This document shows, piece after piece, positions 26,563-34,913 of a stretch of DNA of 64,000 bases. Position 1 is the first letter of the stretch. Each line of letters opens with the position of its first letter. Source of the DNA: Acutalibacter muris (lineage in GTDB: Bacteria; Bacillota; Clostridia; Oscillospirales; Acutalibacteraceae); the NCBI RefSeq assembly GCF_002201475.1, contig NZ_CP021422.1, positions 682,001 through 746,000 of the forward strand, read 5' to 3'. The translations under genes and the position numbers were made by a program. The notes below the pieces were generated by a model that had not been told where the DNA came from, made no database searches, and saw only the letters and a list, made by a program, of their open reading frames with translations.

Positions 26563-27070
26563 TAGTTCAGGTTCGTCCATAGGAAGTTTAATCTTTAAGA
26601 GCATTTCATGTATACTTTTGAGTTCTTCCAGTGACAAATTGTTCTGTTGGATATATCCCGAAACTTTTTGCGTTAAATCCGTAAGGCCAGAAATATTTCC
26701 GTACCGAATTTGATCCATTCTGTTAATGTACTGATCTGTTCTTGGCATCGAGTTCTGCCAACTAAGTATTTGCTTTTGGCTTTCTAACTCGGCGCTAATC
26801 TTTGCTAAGATTTGGGAAGTGTCAGCATCTTTTTCTTTCAAACTCTTTTCAAGTTCTAAGCGTATGTCACGCTCTGTTTTCTTACTGCTTCGATAGCTTA
26901 TGATCGCTACAATTATCGGAGTAGCAATAACGAGAATATCTTTTATCACAGTAATATAGATTTCCATGCTTTTTCTCCTTGTTCCTAATTTGAATGGTGT
27001 CTTGGAACGATTATACCACAAAGCAGCACTGAAATCTATATTTCTTGCCATTGTAAAGGAGGCTTGATAT

Positions 27071-28357
27071 TTGAGGCAGTTTACATTAGCATCACTCTTT
27101 GACGGCATAGGGGGCTTTCCCTACGCCGCTTCTTTTTACAATATCACGTCCCTGTGGGCAAGCGAGATCGTCCCGGCCTGCGTGTCGGTGACGCGGAAGC
27201 ACTTCCCGAACATGGCCCACGCCGGGGACGTGACCCAGCTCCACGGCGGAAAACTCCCGCCTGTGGACATCGTGACATTCGGCAGCCCGTGTCAGGGGCT
27301 TTCGATGGCGGGCCAGCGCCGGGGGCTGGCGGACGAGCGCAGCGGCCTTTTCATGGAGGCCATACGGATAATTGATGAAATGAGGGAGGCGACACATGGC
27401 GAATATCCAAGGTTCGCGCTGTTCGAGAACGTCCCCGGCGCTTTGTCGTCCGCAGGAGGACGTGATTTTGCGGCTGTGCTGCAAGCGTTCACAATGGGCA
27501 AAATTCCAATGCCTTATTCTGGACGGTGGGCAAACGCCGGGATGGTACGAGGCGGAGGCGTTGATCTCGCTTGGTGCGTGTACGACGCCCAATATTTCGG
27601 CACAGCACAGCGGCGCAGGCGCCTGTTTCTTGTCTGCGATTTTGCAGGAAAATGTGCCGGAGAAATACTCTTTGTCCCCAAAAGCCTGCGCGGGTATTTT
27701 GAGGCGGGCGGAACGCCGCGGCAAGGACTTGCCGCCTTTGCTGAAAGCGGCCCTGATACAGCAGGCCGGGCCGTTGATATTCTGAACGACCAAGGCGGGG
27801 CGTCGCTGACAGTGGAGCGTTCCGGCATATCCCCCACCCTCCGCAGCCAGACCCACGGCAATCTGCCAGTGGTGGCCGCTGGCTTTGACTTACAGGAGAT
27901 CACCAGCAAGACCAACCGCTCCACCCTGCGGCCCGTCCAGCCTACCCTATGCGAAACGGGACAGCCCCATGTGCTGACGATGGCAACGGGGCAGGCCAAC
28001 GCGGAAGTGCTGGCGGACATCGCCCCCACCCTCAACTGCAACCATGAACAGCCCCTTTTGGTACATCCGCAGATCGCCGGGACGCTGTGCGCCTCCGGCG
28101 CTGGCCTCTCCCGGCCCGCTGGCATGGGGAGCGAAACCGACTTCTGTATCACCAGCTACGCCGACCTGATCGTGCGCCGCCTGACACCCCTGGAATGTGA
28201 GCGTTTGCAGAGCTTCCCGGACTTCTGGACGGAGCAGGGCGGCGGGCGGAGTATCAGCGACACCAGCCGCTACCAAATGCTGGGAAATTCTATCGCCGTC
28301 CCCTGCGTGGCCTACATCATGCAGGGCATCTATCACGCTCTGGAAAGGAGGAATTGA
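27071..28357 (+). CDS. DNA (cytosine-5) methyltransferase
   Basis: This 428-residue DNA methyltransferase starts with the AdoMet motif LASLFDGIGGFPYAA. It has the catalytic GSPCQGLSMAG (Cys74), the ENVPGALSS motif, and the late motif YQMLGNSIAVPCVAY near the C-terminus. The variable target-recognition region lies at about 220-370. No partner endonuclease is nearby, so it is probably an orphan methylase that protects the element's DNA from host restriction. It starts at TTG 27071 with AAAGGAGG upstream and is followed at once by PrgI. Confidence 0.93.
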   Translation: MRQFTLASLFDGIGGFPYAASFYNITSLWASEIVPACVSVTRKHFPNMAHAGDVTQLHGGKLPPVDIVTFGSPCQGLSMAGQRRGLADERSGLFMEAIRIIDEMREATHGEYPRFALFENVPGALSSAGGRDFAAVLQAFTMGKIPMPYSGRWANAGMVRGGGVDLAWCVYDAQYFGTAQRRRRLFLVCDFAGKCAGEILFVPKSLRGYFEAGGTPRQGLAAFAESGPDTAGRAVDILNDQGGASLTVERSGISPTLRSQTHGNLPVVAAGFDLQEITSKTNRSTLRPVQPTLCETGQPHVLTMATGQANAEVLADIAPTLNCNHEQPLLVHPQIAGTLCASGAGLSRPAGMGSETDFCITSYADLIVRRLTPLECERLQSFPDFWTEQGGGRSISDTSRYQMLGNSIAVPCVAYIMQGIYHALERRN

Positions 28358-28361
28358 CCCT

Positions 28362-28799
28362 ATGGCCTATGTGTCCGTCCCCAAGGACTTGACCCATGTA
28401 AAAAGCAAGATGCTGTTCGGCCTGACGAAACGGCAGATCGTATGCTTCGGCGCGGCGCTCCTGATGGGCTTGCCGCTCTTTTTTATGCTCCGGGGCAGCG
28501 TCCCCACCAGCGCCGCCGCCCTGGTGATGATCTTCGCCATGCTCCCTGGCCTGCTGTTCGGGCTGTGCGAGAAGCACGGCCAGCCGTTGGAGGTGGTGAT
28601 CGGGCAGATCATCCGCAACCGCTTCACCATGCCCAAGGCGCGGCCCTATCAGACCAATAACCTTTACGCCGTGTTGGAGCGGCAGCGTCAAATGGAAATG
28701 GAGGTGAAAGCGGTTGTCCAGAAAGCAAAACGGCGGCAGGCCGGTAAAGCTGTCCCGCGCCGAAAAGCGGGAGATACAAGCCATTATCAGAAAGTATAA
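28362..28799 (+). CDS. PrgI-family type IV secretion protein
   Basis: This 145-residue membrane protein of the PrgI family (VirB3-like) starts MAYVSVPKDLTHVKSKMLFG and has two transmembrane helices at about 25-70. It would anchor VirB4 to the channel. The start follows GGAAAGGAGG, four bases after the methylase stop. The 3' end overlaps the virB4 start by 86 bases. The overlap is large, but both frames are well conserved against the ICE B copies. Confidence 0.88.
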   Translation: MAYVSVPKDLTHVKSKMLFGLTKRQIVCFGAALLMGLPLFFMLRGSVPTSAAALVMIFAMLPGLLFGLCEKHGQPLEVVIGQIIRNRFTMPKARPYQTNNLYAVLERQRQMEMEVKAVVQKAKRRQAGKAVPRRKAGDTSHYQKV

Positions 28800-31113
28800 G
28801 GGCGACGGCAAGCCCCATACCGCCCAAGAGAGCATCCCCTATGAGGTCATGTATCAGGACGGCGTTTGCAGGCTGAACCAGCGTTCTTTCTCCAAGTGCA
28901 TCGGGTTCTCCGATACCAATTACCAGCTTGCCCAGCCGGACGACCGCACGGCCACCTTTGAATACCTGTGCGACCTCTATAACTATGTGGACGCCTCCAT
29001 CCATGTCCAGTTCTCCTTTGTCAACCGCAGGACAGACCCGGCGCAGTACGCCCGCAGCTTCGAGATCGCCCCGCAGGGGGACGACTTCGACGACATCCGG
29101 GCCGAGTACACCGGCATCTTACAGCGGCAGTTGACAAGGGGCAACAACGGCATCGTCAAGACCAAGTACCTGACGTTCACCGTTGAGGCGGACACTCTGA
29201 AAGCGGCGCGGGCGAGGCTGGAACGCATTGAAACCGACCTGCTGGGCTATTTCAAGATGATGGGAGCCGCCGCCCATGTGCTGGACGGGGCCGAACGGCT
29301 GGAAGTGCTGCACGGCGTTTTCCACCCGGACGGCGAATTGTTCCGCTTCGACTGGAAGTGGCTTCCCACAGCGGGGCTGTCCACCAAGGACTTCATCGCT
29401 CCGTCCTCTCTCCGCTTCGGGAACAGCCGGGTATTCGGCATCAGCGGCAAGTACGGGGCGGTGAGCTTCCTGCAAATCCTGGCCCCGGAGCTGTCCGATG
29501 AAATGCTGGCGGATTTCCTCAACACGGAAAACGGCATCGTCGTCAACCTCCATGTGCAGGCCATTGAGCAGACCGAGGCCATCAAGCGGGTCAAGCGGAA
29601 GATCACCGACCTGGACGCCATGAAGATACAGGAGCAGAAAAAGGCGGTGCGCTCCGGCTACGACATGGACATCCTGCCCTCCGACCTCGCCATCTACGGC
29701 ACAGACGCAAAACAGCTTCTTTCCAAGCTGCAAACCCGGAACGAGCGCCTTTTCATGGTGACGTTCCTTGTCCTGAACATGGCCGACACCCAGCGGAAGT
29801 TGAGCAACGAGGTATTCCGGGCCGCTGGCGTGGCGCAGAAGTATAACTGCGCCCTGGTGCGGCTGGACGACCAGCAGGAGCAGGGCCTAATGGCCTCCCT
29901 CCCCCTGGGGCAGAACCATATCAACATCCAGCGGGGCCTTACCACGTCCAGCGCCGCCATCTTCGTCCCGTTCGTCACGCAGGAGCTCTTTCAGGGCGGC
30001 GGGGCCATGTACTACGGCGTCAACGCCAAGACCCACAACATGATAATGCTGGACAGAAAACTTGCACGTTGTCCTAACGGGCTAAAGCTGGGTACGCCGG
30101 GAAGCGGCAAGTCCATGTCCTGCAAGTCCGAGATCGTCAGCGTGTTCCTTACCACCCCGGACGATATTTTTGTCTGCGACCCGGAGGCCGAGTATTTTCC
30201 CCTGGTACAGCGGCTTCACGGGCAGGTTATCAAGCTGTCCCCCACCAGCAAGGACTATGTGAACCCGCTGGACATCAACCTGAATTACAGCGAGGACGAA
30301 AACCCGCTGGCGCTGAAAAGCGACTTCGTGCTGTCGTTCTGCGAGCTGGTGATGGGCGGCAAGAACGGTTTGGAGCCTATCGAAAAGACGGTGATCGACC
30401 GGGCCGTGCAGGTGATCTACCGGCCCTACCTGGCAGACCCCTCCCCGGAGAAAATGCCCGTCCTCTCCGACCTCCACGCCGCCCTGACCGCCCAGCACAT
30501 CCCGGAGGCCGACCGGGTGGCGCAGGCCCTTGACCTCTATGTGTCCGGCAGCCTCAACGTCTTTAACCACCGTACCAATGTGGACATTGAAAACCGGCTT
30601 GTGTGCTTCGACATCAAGGATTTGGGGAAACAGCTCAAAAAGCTGGGGATGCTCATTGTCCAAGATCAGATTTGGGGCCGTGTCACCGCCAACCGCAGGG
30701 AGGGCCGCGCCACCTGGTACTTTGCCGACGAGTTCCATTTGCTTCTGAAAGAGGAACAGACGGCGGCGTATTCCGCTGAAATCTGGAAGCGTTTTCGTAA
30801 ATGGGGCGGTATTCCGACCGGGGCCACGCAGAACGTGAAAGACCTGCTTTCCTCCCCGGAGATCGAAAATATCCTGGAAAACAGCGACTTCATTACCCTG
30901 CTCAATCAGGCCAGCGGCGACCGCAAGATTTTGGCCGAGCGGCTGAATTTGTCCCCCGACCACCAGAAATACATCGACAACTCCGAGCCGGGGGCCGGGC
31001 TTCTGATCTTCGAGAACGTGATCTTACCCTTTACCAACCCTATCCCCGGCAATACCGAGCTGTATAAAATTATGACGACCCGGCTTTCCGAGGTGGTGGA
31101 GGGCGGCGCATGA
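28714..31113 (+). CDS. VirB4-like conjugation ATPase
   Basis: This 799-residue ATPase energises the type IV secretion channel. The N-terminal half (ESIPYEVMYQDGVCRLNQRS) is the CagE/VirB4 domain. The Walker A motif LGTPGSGKSMS lies near residue 460 and the Walker B segment WYFADEFHLLL near 670. The C-terminus ends with YKIMTTRLSEVVEGGA as in CD1110-family members. It is complete, unlike the copy at 60229. The TTG at 28714 gives the start; its stop overlaps the next ATG. Confidence 0.92.
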   Translation: MSRKQNGGRPVKLSRAEKREIQAIIRKYKGDGKPHTAQESIPYEVMYQDGVCRLNQRSFSKCIGFSDTNYQLAQPDDRTATFEYLCDLYNYVDASIHVQFSFVNRRTDPAQYARSFEIAPQGDDFDDIRAEYTGILQRQLTRGNNGIVKTKYLTFTVEADTLKAARARLERIETDLLGYFKMMGAAAHVLDGAERLEVLHGVFHPDGELFRFDWKWLPTAGLSTKDFIAPSSLRFGNSRVFGISGKYGAVSFLQILAPELSDEMLADFLNTENGIVVNLHVQAIEQTEAIKRVKRKITDLDAMKIQEQKKAVRSGYDMDILPSDLAIYGTDAKQLLSKLQTRNERLFMVTFLVLNMADTQRKLSNEVFRAAGVAQKYNCALVRLDDQQEQGLMASLPLGQNHINIQRGLTTSSAAIFVPFVTQELFQGGGAMYYGVNAKTHNMIMLDRKLARCPNGLKLGTPGSGKSMSCKSEIVSVFLTTPDDIFVCDPEAEYFPLVQRLHGQVIKLSPTSKDYVNPLDINLNYSEDENPLALKSDFVLSFCELVMGGKNGLEPIEKTVIDRAVQVIYRPYLADPSPEKMPVLSDLHAALTAQHIPEADRVAQALDLYVSGSLNVFNHRTNVDIENRLVCFDIKDLGKQLKKLGMLIVQDQIWGRVTANRREGRATWYFADEFHLLLKEEQTAAYSAEIWKRFRKWGGIPTGATQNVKDLLSSPEIENILENSDFITLLNQASGDRKILAERLNLSPDHQKYIDNSEPGAGLLIFENVILPFTNPIPGNTELYKIMTTRLSEVVEGGA

Positions 31114-31285
31114 GTGAGGCCGTCTACACCCGGCAGGATTTGAACATCATGCAGGCGTGGCCTCTGACGCGGAAAATCCAAGTGACACAGGCAAAAATTT
31201 TAGAGTGGTATCACCACTACGGCGGCAAAGTATCTGTATCATTTTCCGGGGGCAAGGACAGCACGGTACTTTTAGACCTGGCACG
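31110..31285 (+). pseudogene. PAPS-reductase-like protein, N-terminal fragment
   Basis: About 58 codons match the start of a phosphoadenosine-phosphosulfate reductase-type protein often carried by these elements: a helical lead (LNIMQAWPLTRKIQVTQAKI), then the nucleotide loop VSFSGGKDSTVLLDLARR. Homology stops at about 31285, where the DNA switches into an ArdA gene in another frame. The rest of the enzyme (about 350 residues) is missing. The ATG overlaps the virB4 stop. Confidence 0.8.
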
Positions 31286-31704
31286 GCGGGCGTTACTACG
31301 TCAATCTCCCCGACATCCATACCGTGGCGGCGCTGGGGGACTACTACCTGAACCGTTCCGGGATGGTGGATATGCCGGACGAGTGGAAACCCGCCATCGA
31401 CACGGCCGCGCTGGGAAAGCACATCGCCGGGCTGGAACAGGGGGCCTTTACCGAATACGGCTATATCGTCAAAAGCGGCGACCAGTGGCGGCAGGTCTAT
31501 GAGGGCCAGATCATCCCGGAGGAATACCGGGTGCTGTCCTTTCCGCCCCCGCAGGTGGAGCGGGACGAGGCCAGCCGTCCCCAGCGGGAGCAGACTGCCC
31601 CCGCCTCCCAGCCCGTCATTCCCATTGTGCTGACCGGCAGGAACAAGGAAGGCCAGCAGCCGAAAGCCCCCACCAAGGATAAATCACAGGATTTGGAGGT
31701 GTGA
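31279..31704 (+). pseudogene. ArdA antirestriction protein, C-terminal fragment
   Basis: The frame WHGGRYYVNLPDIHTVAALG to GYIVKSGDQWRQVYEG and IIPEEYRVLSFP aligns with the C-terminal half of the complete ArdA at 38998 (YPDIESEEDLGRCY, GYIVQTGDIKEVYHG, IPKEHKVFALP). ArdA mimics DNA and blocks type I restriction enzymes. The N-terminal 120 or so residues are missing and replaced by the PAPS-reductase fragment. No start codon with a ribosome site fits, so it is probably not made. A proline-rich tail follows. Confidence 0.75.
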
Positions 31705-31707
31705 CGA

Positions 31708-32397
31708 TTGCGAAAATATGAGGATGTGGACATCATCGCCTCCCTGGGGGCGGTGATGGAACTGAACACCGAGCATTACAAAAGCGATTTCAGCTATGAC
31801 ATTAAAATGTTCATGGAGGCGGCGCGGCATCCCACCGAGGAAAACACCCATCTGCTGTGGCTGTCCCGCCGCTGTGGAACCGAGTGCTTCCGGGAGCGTG
31901 ACGCCTATCTGAAAGAGAGCCAGGCAAGCCATACCTGGACGTTCCACGCCACTACGGGGGACAGCATTTTGGCCTACGCTGTGGAGATCACCGGCCTGCG
32001 GGACGGCAAGGTGATGGGCAATCTCTATGAGCTGGACTACCGCCAGCACGCCGCCAAGCTGGGACAGCAGGCATTTCCCATTCAGGAAGTCAGCCTGAAA
32101 TTTGAGGACGGAACCGAGGGCCGTTATCCCTATGAGCAGTACAATCACGGCATCTATGGGATGGTGGCGGAGCATGGCAAGGTGGTGAGCAGGCACTATG
32201 AGGCGGAGAGCGAGGACGCCTTGCGCGACTTGCTGACCGCCGCCCGCCAAGGCAGGCAGAAAAACCGTGCGGCCACGTTTAAGATCAAGATTGGCCGCAA
32301 GCCCTCTATCCGAAAACAGCTTGCCGAGGCCAAGAGCGCCGCCGCCCCGAAAAAGGCCCCGGCCAAAACGAAAAATCAGGAATTGGAGGTAGGATAA
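31708..32397 (+). CDS. Conserved ICE protein of unknown function
   Basis: This 229-residue protein starts at TTG 31708 after TTGGAGGTG. It has an acidic N-terminal part (KYEDVDIIASLGAVMELNTE), a beta-rich middle, and a lysine- and alanine-rich C-terminal tail (KPSIRKQLAEAKSAAAPKKA) that could bind nucleic acid. I do not recognise a characterised family. The position after ArdA, and overlap with the next small gene, place it in the ICE A operon. Confidence 0.65.
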   Translation: MRKYEDVDIIASLGAVMELNTEHYKSDFSYDIKMFMEAARHPTEENTHLLWLSRRCGTECFRERDAYLKESQASHTWTFHATTGDSILAYAVEITGLRDGKVMGNLYELDYRQHAAKLGQQAFPIQEVSLKFEDGTEGRYPYEQYNHGIYGMVAEHGKVVSRHYEAESEDALRDLLTAARQGRQKNRAATFKIKIGRKPSIRKQLAEAKSAAAPKKAPAKTKNQELEVG

Positions 32398-32600
32398 TGG
32401 TACATTTCACGGTTGAGGAAGAAAACCTGGTCTGTGTCTACTACAAGGCCGACCGGCACAGGACGATGGGCCGCATGACCGCCGCCCTCCCCGATATGGA
32501 CAGGGATATGCAGGCGTTGGCCCGGCAGACGATCAGGAAGTTGGAGGCCATGACGGATGCCGACTTTGAGGAAATGCGCTTTCTCTTTACGGACGAGTAA
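32397..32600 (+). CDS. Small ICE protein of unknown function
   Basis: This 67-residue protein (FTVEEENLVCVYYKADRHRT, then QTIRKLEAMTDADFEEMRFL) has a short beta segment and an acidic helix. Its ATG follows TTGGAGGTAGGATA and overlaps the preceding stop. It is the last gene of the forward ICE A operon. Confidence 0.65.
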   Translation: MVHFTVEEENLVCVYYKADRHRTMGRMTAALPDMDRDMQALARQTIRKLEAMTDADFEEMRFLFTDE

Positions 32601-32654
32601 TAGGAAACCGGCGCGGCAGGTTAGGCGCTGACAGGCAGCAGAATGGGTAATACG

Positions 32655-32703
32655 ACCTGCGGGAAAGGTACAGACGCAGCGCGGGTGTACCTTTTCCGCA
32701 GGT
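32655..32703. repeat. 17-bp inverted repeat after ICE A operon
   Basis: ACCTGCGGGAAAGGTAC and GTACCTTTTCCGCAGGT pair with one mismatch over a 15-base loop. A second GC-rich hairpin follows at about 32709-32736. The block 32601-32965 holds no gene and could be a structured RNA, terminator cluster or transfer site. Confidence 0.6.
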
Positions 32704-32766
32704 GCCGCGAGCGGCCCGCCCGCAGGCGGGGCGCTTGCGTAAACGGTAGCCGCTGGGGGTATCAGA

Positions 32767-32818
32767 AAAGCAGGACGTGGAGCCGTTAGAATGGCCCCGC
32801 GTCCTGCTTTATTTTTTT
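32767..32818 (+). terminator. Rho-independent terminator
   Basis: AAAGCAGGACG pairs with CGTCCTGCTTT, with an inner GG-GCC/GGC-CC stem, followed by ATTTTTTT. It likely ends the ICE A operon. Confidence 0.8.
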
Positions 32819-32827
32819 GCCTGTTTT

Positions 32828-32940
32828 CTACGCATTTAGAACGCCGTTTCAGCGGGTATTTGATAAATCATTCAGCTACCCTACCGACCGGCCCCCGGAA
32901 GCCCTGAAAACAGCGGGCTTTTACCCCTCTAAATGCGTAG
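32828..32940. repeat. 13-bp inverted repeat pair CTACGCATTTAGA
   Basis: CTACGCATTTAGA (32828-32840) recurs inverted at 32928-32940. The 12-base core also occurs once at 53681-53692, at the end of the cysteine-rich VLP gene of the inserted element. The function is unknown. Confidence 0.55.
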
Positions 32941-32968
32941 GCCGATGGTAGGAACCATCCGTTAATTA

Positions 32969-33287
32969 GGGCTTACTGAAAAAGTCGCATAAGTGATGTA
33001 TATCGTTGGTTTTAATTGATGAGAGAACAATTTTTGTGCCAATGATTCCAGAATCCGTGTTTTTCAAAAATCAAAATGACCCCAGAATCAGAGGTTTATA
33101 CGCAGAAATGCCTATTCTGGGGGGCTGCACAAGTACTTCCTGCATGAATATATTGCATAACCAAGCTATGATCTGCATCATTAAAGTATCGTATTGGGGC
33201 GCATTTCCTAATTCTGCAAGGCTTTTTTGCATATATATTATAGTTGCCCTGCATATATTCCCCAATTTCGACTTTTTCAGTAGACCC
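32969..33287. mobile_element. MITE-like 319-bp element with IS1182-like ends
   Basis: The terminal repeats GGGCTTACTGAAAAAGTCG and CGACTTTTTCAGTAGACCC pair over 19 bases with two mismatches. The element is flanked by TAATTA on both sides (32963-32968 and 33288-33293), a good target duplication. No transposase is inside. The short open frames seen in it lack ribosome sites and family similarity. The ends resemble those of IS1182-type elements (from memory), so it is probably a non-autonomous derivative. The right duplication supplies the stop codon of the kinase gene. Confidence 0.75.
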
Positions 33288-33290
33288 TAA

Positions 33291-34133
33291 TTATACTCTC
33301 CGAAAGGCTGCCGATATTTCAGCAACACTCTGAAACCGCTTTTGCTTATCTGCACTTAAGCCTTTTTGAACAAATTCATATAATGTTCTATCTTTGATGC
33401 GATCTACATTTGTCCGTCCGGTCATTACATAGAACACAATTCGCGTAAGTGCATAAGTTTCATGTAAAATATTGTACGAATTAAATCCCTCAACCACAAG
33501 GGCAGGATCATTGAAATATCCCTTAAATTCTGTATTTACGCTTGTAAACGAGCTATCGGGAATTTTTACAAGGCCAAAATCCGCAATTTTTATTACCACT
33601 ATATCATCATATTCTTTCACCAGAATATTTTTAGGACTTATATCTCTATGCAAATGCCCTTTAGCATGAATATAGTCAAATGCTCGCAAAATCTGTTGCA
33701 CTATTCCTCTCCGCTGTTGCATGGACAAAGATGCGTTGTACTTGGAAATATACTCATCTAAAGTATAATCCATATATTCCATAATGTACTCGTTTTTGTC
33801 TGAATTGTAACAAAACACTTCAAGGATATAGGGGGATGAAAAATCACGCATTACCTCAAACTCCCTCATAAAACGCGCTAACTCCTTATCATTAAGGTCT
33901 TTTTTAGCCCGTTTTACAACAAAATTCCGGTTATAAAATGTATCTCTATATTTGAATACATTTGCGTAAGAACCAGTTCCGATTTGCTTTAGACTGAATG
34001 ACAGCTCATTTTGGCTATGGGAAACTGTCACACTTGTTAATGGTTTAAAAATTGGAATGGTATAGTACAATTCTACCCGCGCCATATGAGGGGGTATTCG
34101 ACTTCCGCCGCTGGAGCTCAAAAAGTGCGACAC
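33291..34133 (-). CDS. Eukaryotic-like Ser/Thr protein kinase
   Basis: This 280-residue cytoplasmic protein has a full kinase domain from about residue 45: glycine loop IGTGSYANVFK, ATP lysine in FVVKRAKK, catalytic loop HLHRDISPKNIL, metal-binding ADFGLVK, and the later segment GYFNDPALVVEG. No membrane helix or PASTA repeat is present, so it is unlike PrkC. The upstream gene overlaps its GTG start by 16 bases; an internal ATG at 34085 is another possible start. It is AT-richer than the ICE genes around it. Targets are unknown. With its partner gene it could be a defence or regulatory cargo module (inference). Confidence 0.85.
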   Translation of the reverse strand: MSHFLSSSGGSRIPPHMARVELYYTIPIFKPLTSVTVSHSQNELSFSLKQIGTGSYANVFKYRDTFYNRNFVVKRAKKDLNDKELARFMREFEVMRDFSSPYILEVFCYNSDKNEYIMEYMDYTLDEYISKYNASLSMQQRRGIVQQILRAFDYIHAKGHLHRDISPKNILVKEYDDIVVIKIADFGLVKIPDSSFTSVNTEFKGYFNDPALVVEGFNSYNILHETYALTRIVFYVMTGRTNVDRIKDRTLYEFVQKGLSADKQKRFQSVAEISAAFRRV

Positions 34134-34456
34134 TTTGCTATAAGATCAGAATAATATTCGTCAATTTCAAACGCTAAAGCTGTTTCTTTTAGCACTCCAT
34201 ATAAACTTGAAATAATATCAATAGTTTTGATTAGTTCTCTACTTGGCTCTGCCCAAAAATGTGCCTCATTTTCGCCAGTTGGTAAACGCTCGTTCATTGA
34301 TCGGAATGATACTACAAGCTCATGGTGTAAAGTGGCAAACATCTCTTGAAGTCGAGCGTGCTTTACAGATTTGTATAAAGCAATATATTCCCCGTTAAGT
34401 TGGGTGAATGAAACCAATTCTCGATATTGCGCCTCAATATGATTTTCTATATTCAT
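34118..34456 (-). CDS. Small helical protein paired with kinase
   Basis: This 112-residue, mostly helical, acidic protein (NIENHIEAQYRELVSFTQLN, LQEMFATLHHELVVSFRSMN) has a start after GGGGGTG. I do not recognise the family. Its 3' end overlaps the kinase start by 16 bases, implying coupled translation and a joint function, possibly as adaptor, inhibitor or substrate. No signal peptide or membrane segment is seen. Confidence 0.65.
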   Translation of the reverse strand: MNIENHIEAQYRELVSFTQLNGEYIALYKSVKHARLQEMFATLHHELVVSFRSMNERLPTGENEAHFWAEPSRELIKTIDIISSLYGVLKETALAFEIDEYYSDLIAKCRTF

Positions 34457-34553
34457 TGATACACCCCCGCATATCGGCTTGTAAACATTATATCATAAGT
34501 TCTGCACCCTTTCTACCCCCATATAAATTTTGAAATACATTTTAGTAACCTGT

Positions 34554-34913
34554 TTATTTTGACCGATGGTATCTTTTCCTCTGCCGCTCGGCCTCCTGGC
34601 GGTGGCGCATTTTCTTGGCGCAGATGGGGCAGTATTTCGCCCGGTTGGACTTCGGCGTGAAGCTGGCCCCGCACTCACAGCACCGTTTCAAATAATCGTG
34701 GCCCTTTGTGATCTCGGCGCACAGAACAGCGTCCAGCGGGAGGACAGCCACCCGGAACCAGCGGCACAGCAGGGAGTAGGAAATACTCTGAACGCAGATA
34801 CATTCCTCCCCATCGTCCAGCAGGAGGCAGTTGCCGCCCACATTGTTGCAGCACTCCCGCGTTAGCCTCCGGGCCTTGCGGTACTGCGGATAGTTCATCT
34901 TCGGTATGCTCAC
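34554..34913 (-). CDS. Cysteine-rich VLP-domain protein
   Basis: This 119-residue protein has N-terminal cysteines (TRECCNNVGGNCLLLDDGEE, CICVQSISYSLLCRWFRVAV) and a C-terminal zinc-ribbon-like motif CCECGASFTPKSNRAKYCPI with a basic tail (RQEAERQRKRYHRSK). The family is common in mobilizable elements next to relaxase genes and may bind DNA. It starts at a GTG that overlaps the relaxase stop. A close paralogue lies at 53335 in the inserted element. Confidence 0.85.
   Translation of the reverse strand: MSIPKMNYPQYRKARRLTRECCNNVGGNCLLLDDGEECICVQSISYSLLCRWFRVAVLPLDAVLCAEITKGHDYLKRCCECGASFTPKSNRAKYCPICAKKMRHRQEAERQRKRYHRSK

Larger units (their letters stand above)
25381..26967 (-). pseudogene. 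Small membrane/coiled-coil protein gene interrupted by IS630
   Basis: The gene starts at ATG 26967 (GGAGAAAAAGC upstream) with an N-terminal transmembrane helix (IKDILVIATPIIVAIISY) followed by a coiled coil (SKKTERDIRLELEKSLKEKD). It is cut at 26564 by the insertion sequence. Its last codons lie beyond the insertion at 25463-25381 (PFEIPIMIEFLKLLRTLEEK). Removing the insertion and one TA copy restores an open frame across the junction (MDEPELYPFEIP) of 161 residues. Function unknown. It is inserted between the ICE genes virB6 and the methylase and opposes them, so it looks like cargo. Confidence 0.85.

Noticed and set aside
27071..28357. Complete restriction-modification system around the cytosine methylase
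   Set aside because: Neighbouring genes are the IS630-interrupted gene, PrgI and VirB4; none resembles an endonuclease.
33006..33290. 94-codon frame inside the MITE-like element
   Set aside because: No ribosome site, no family similarity, and it spans the element's terminal repeat.
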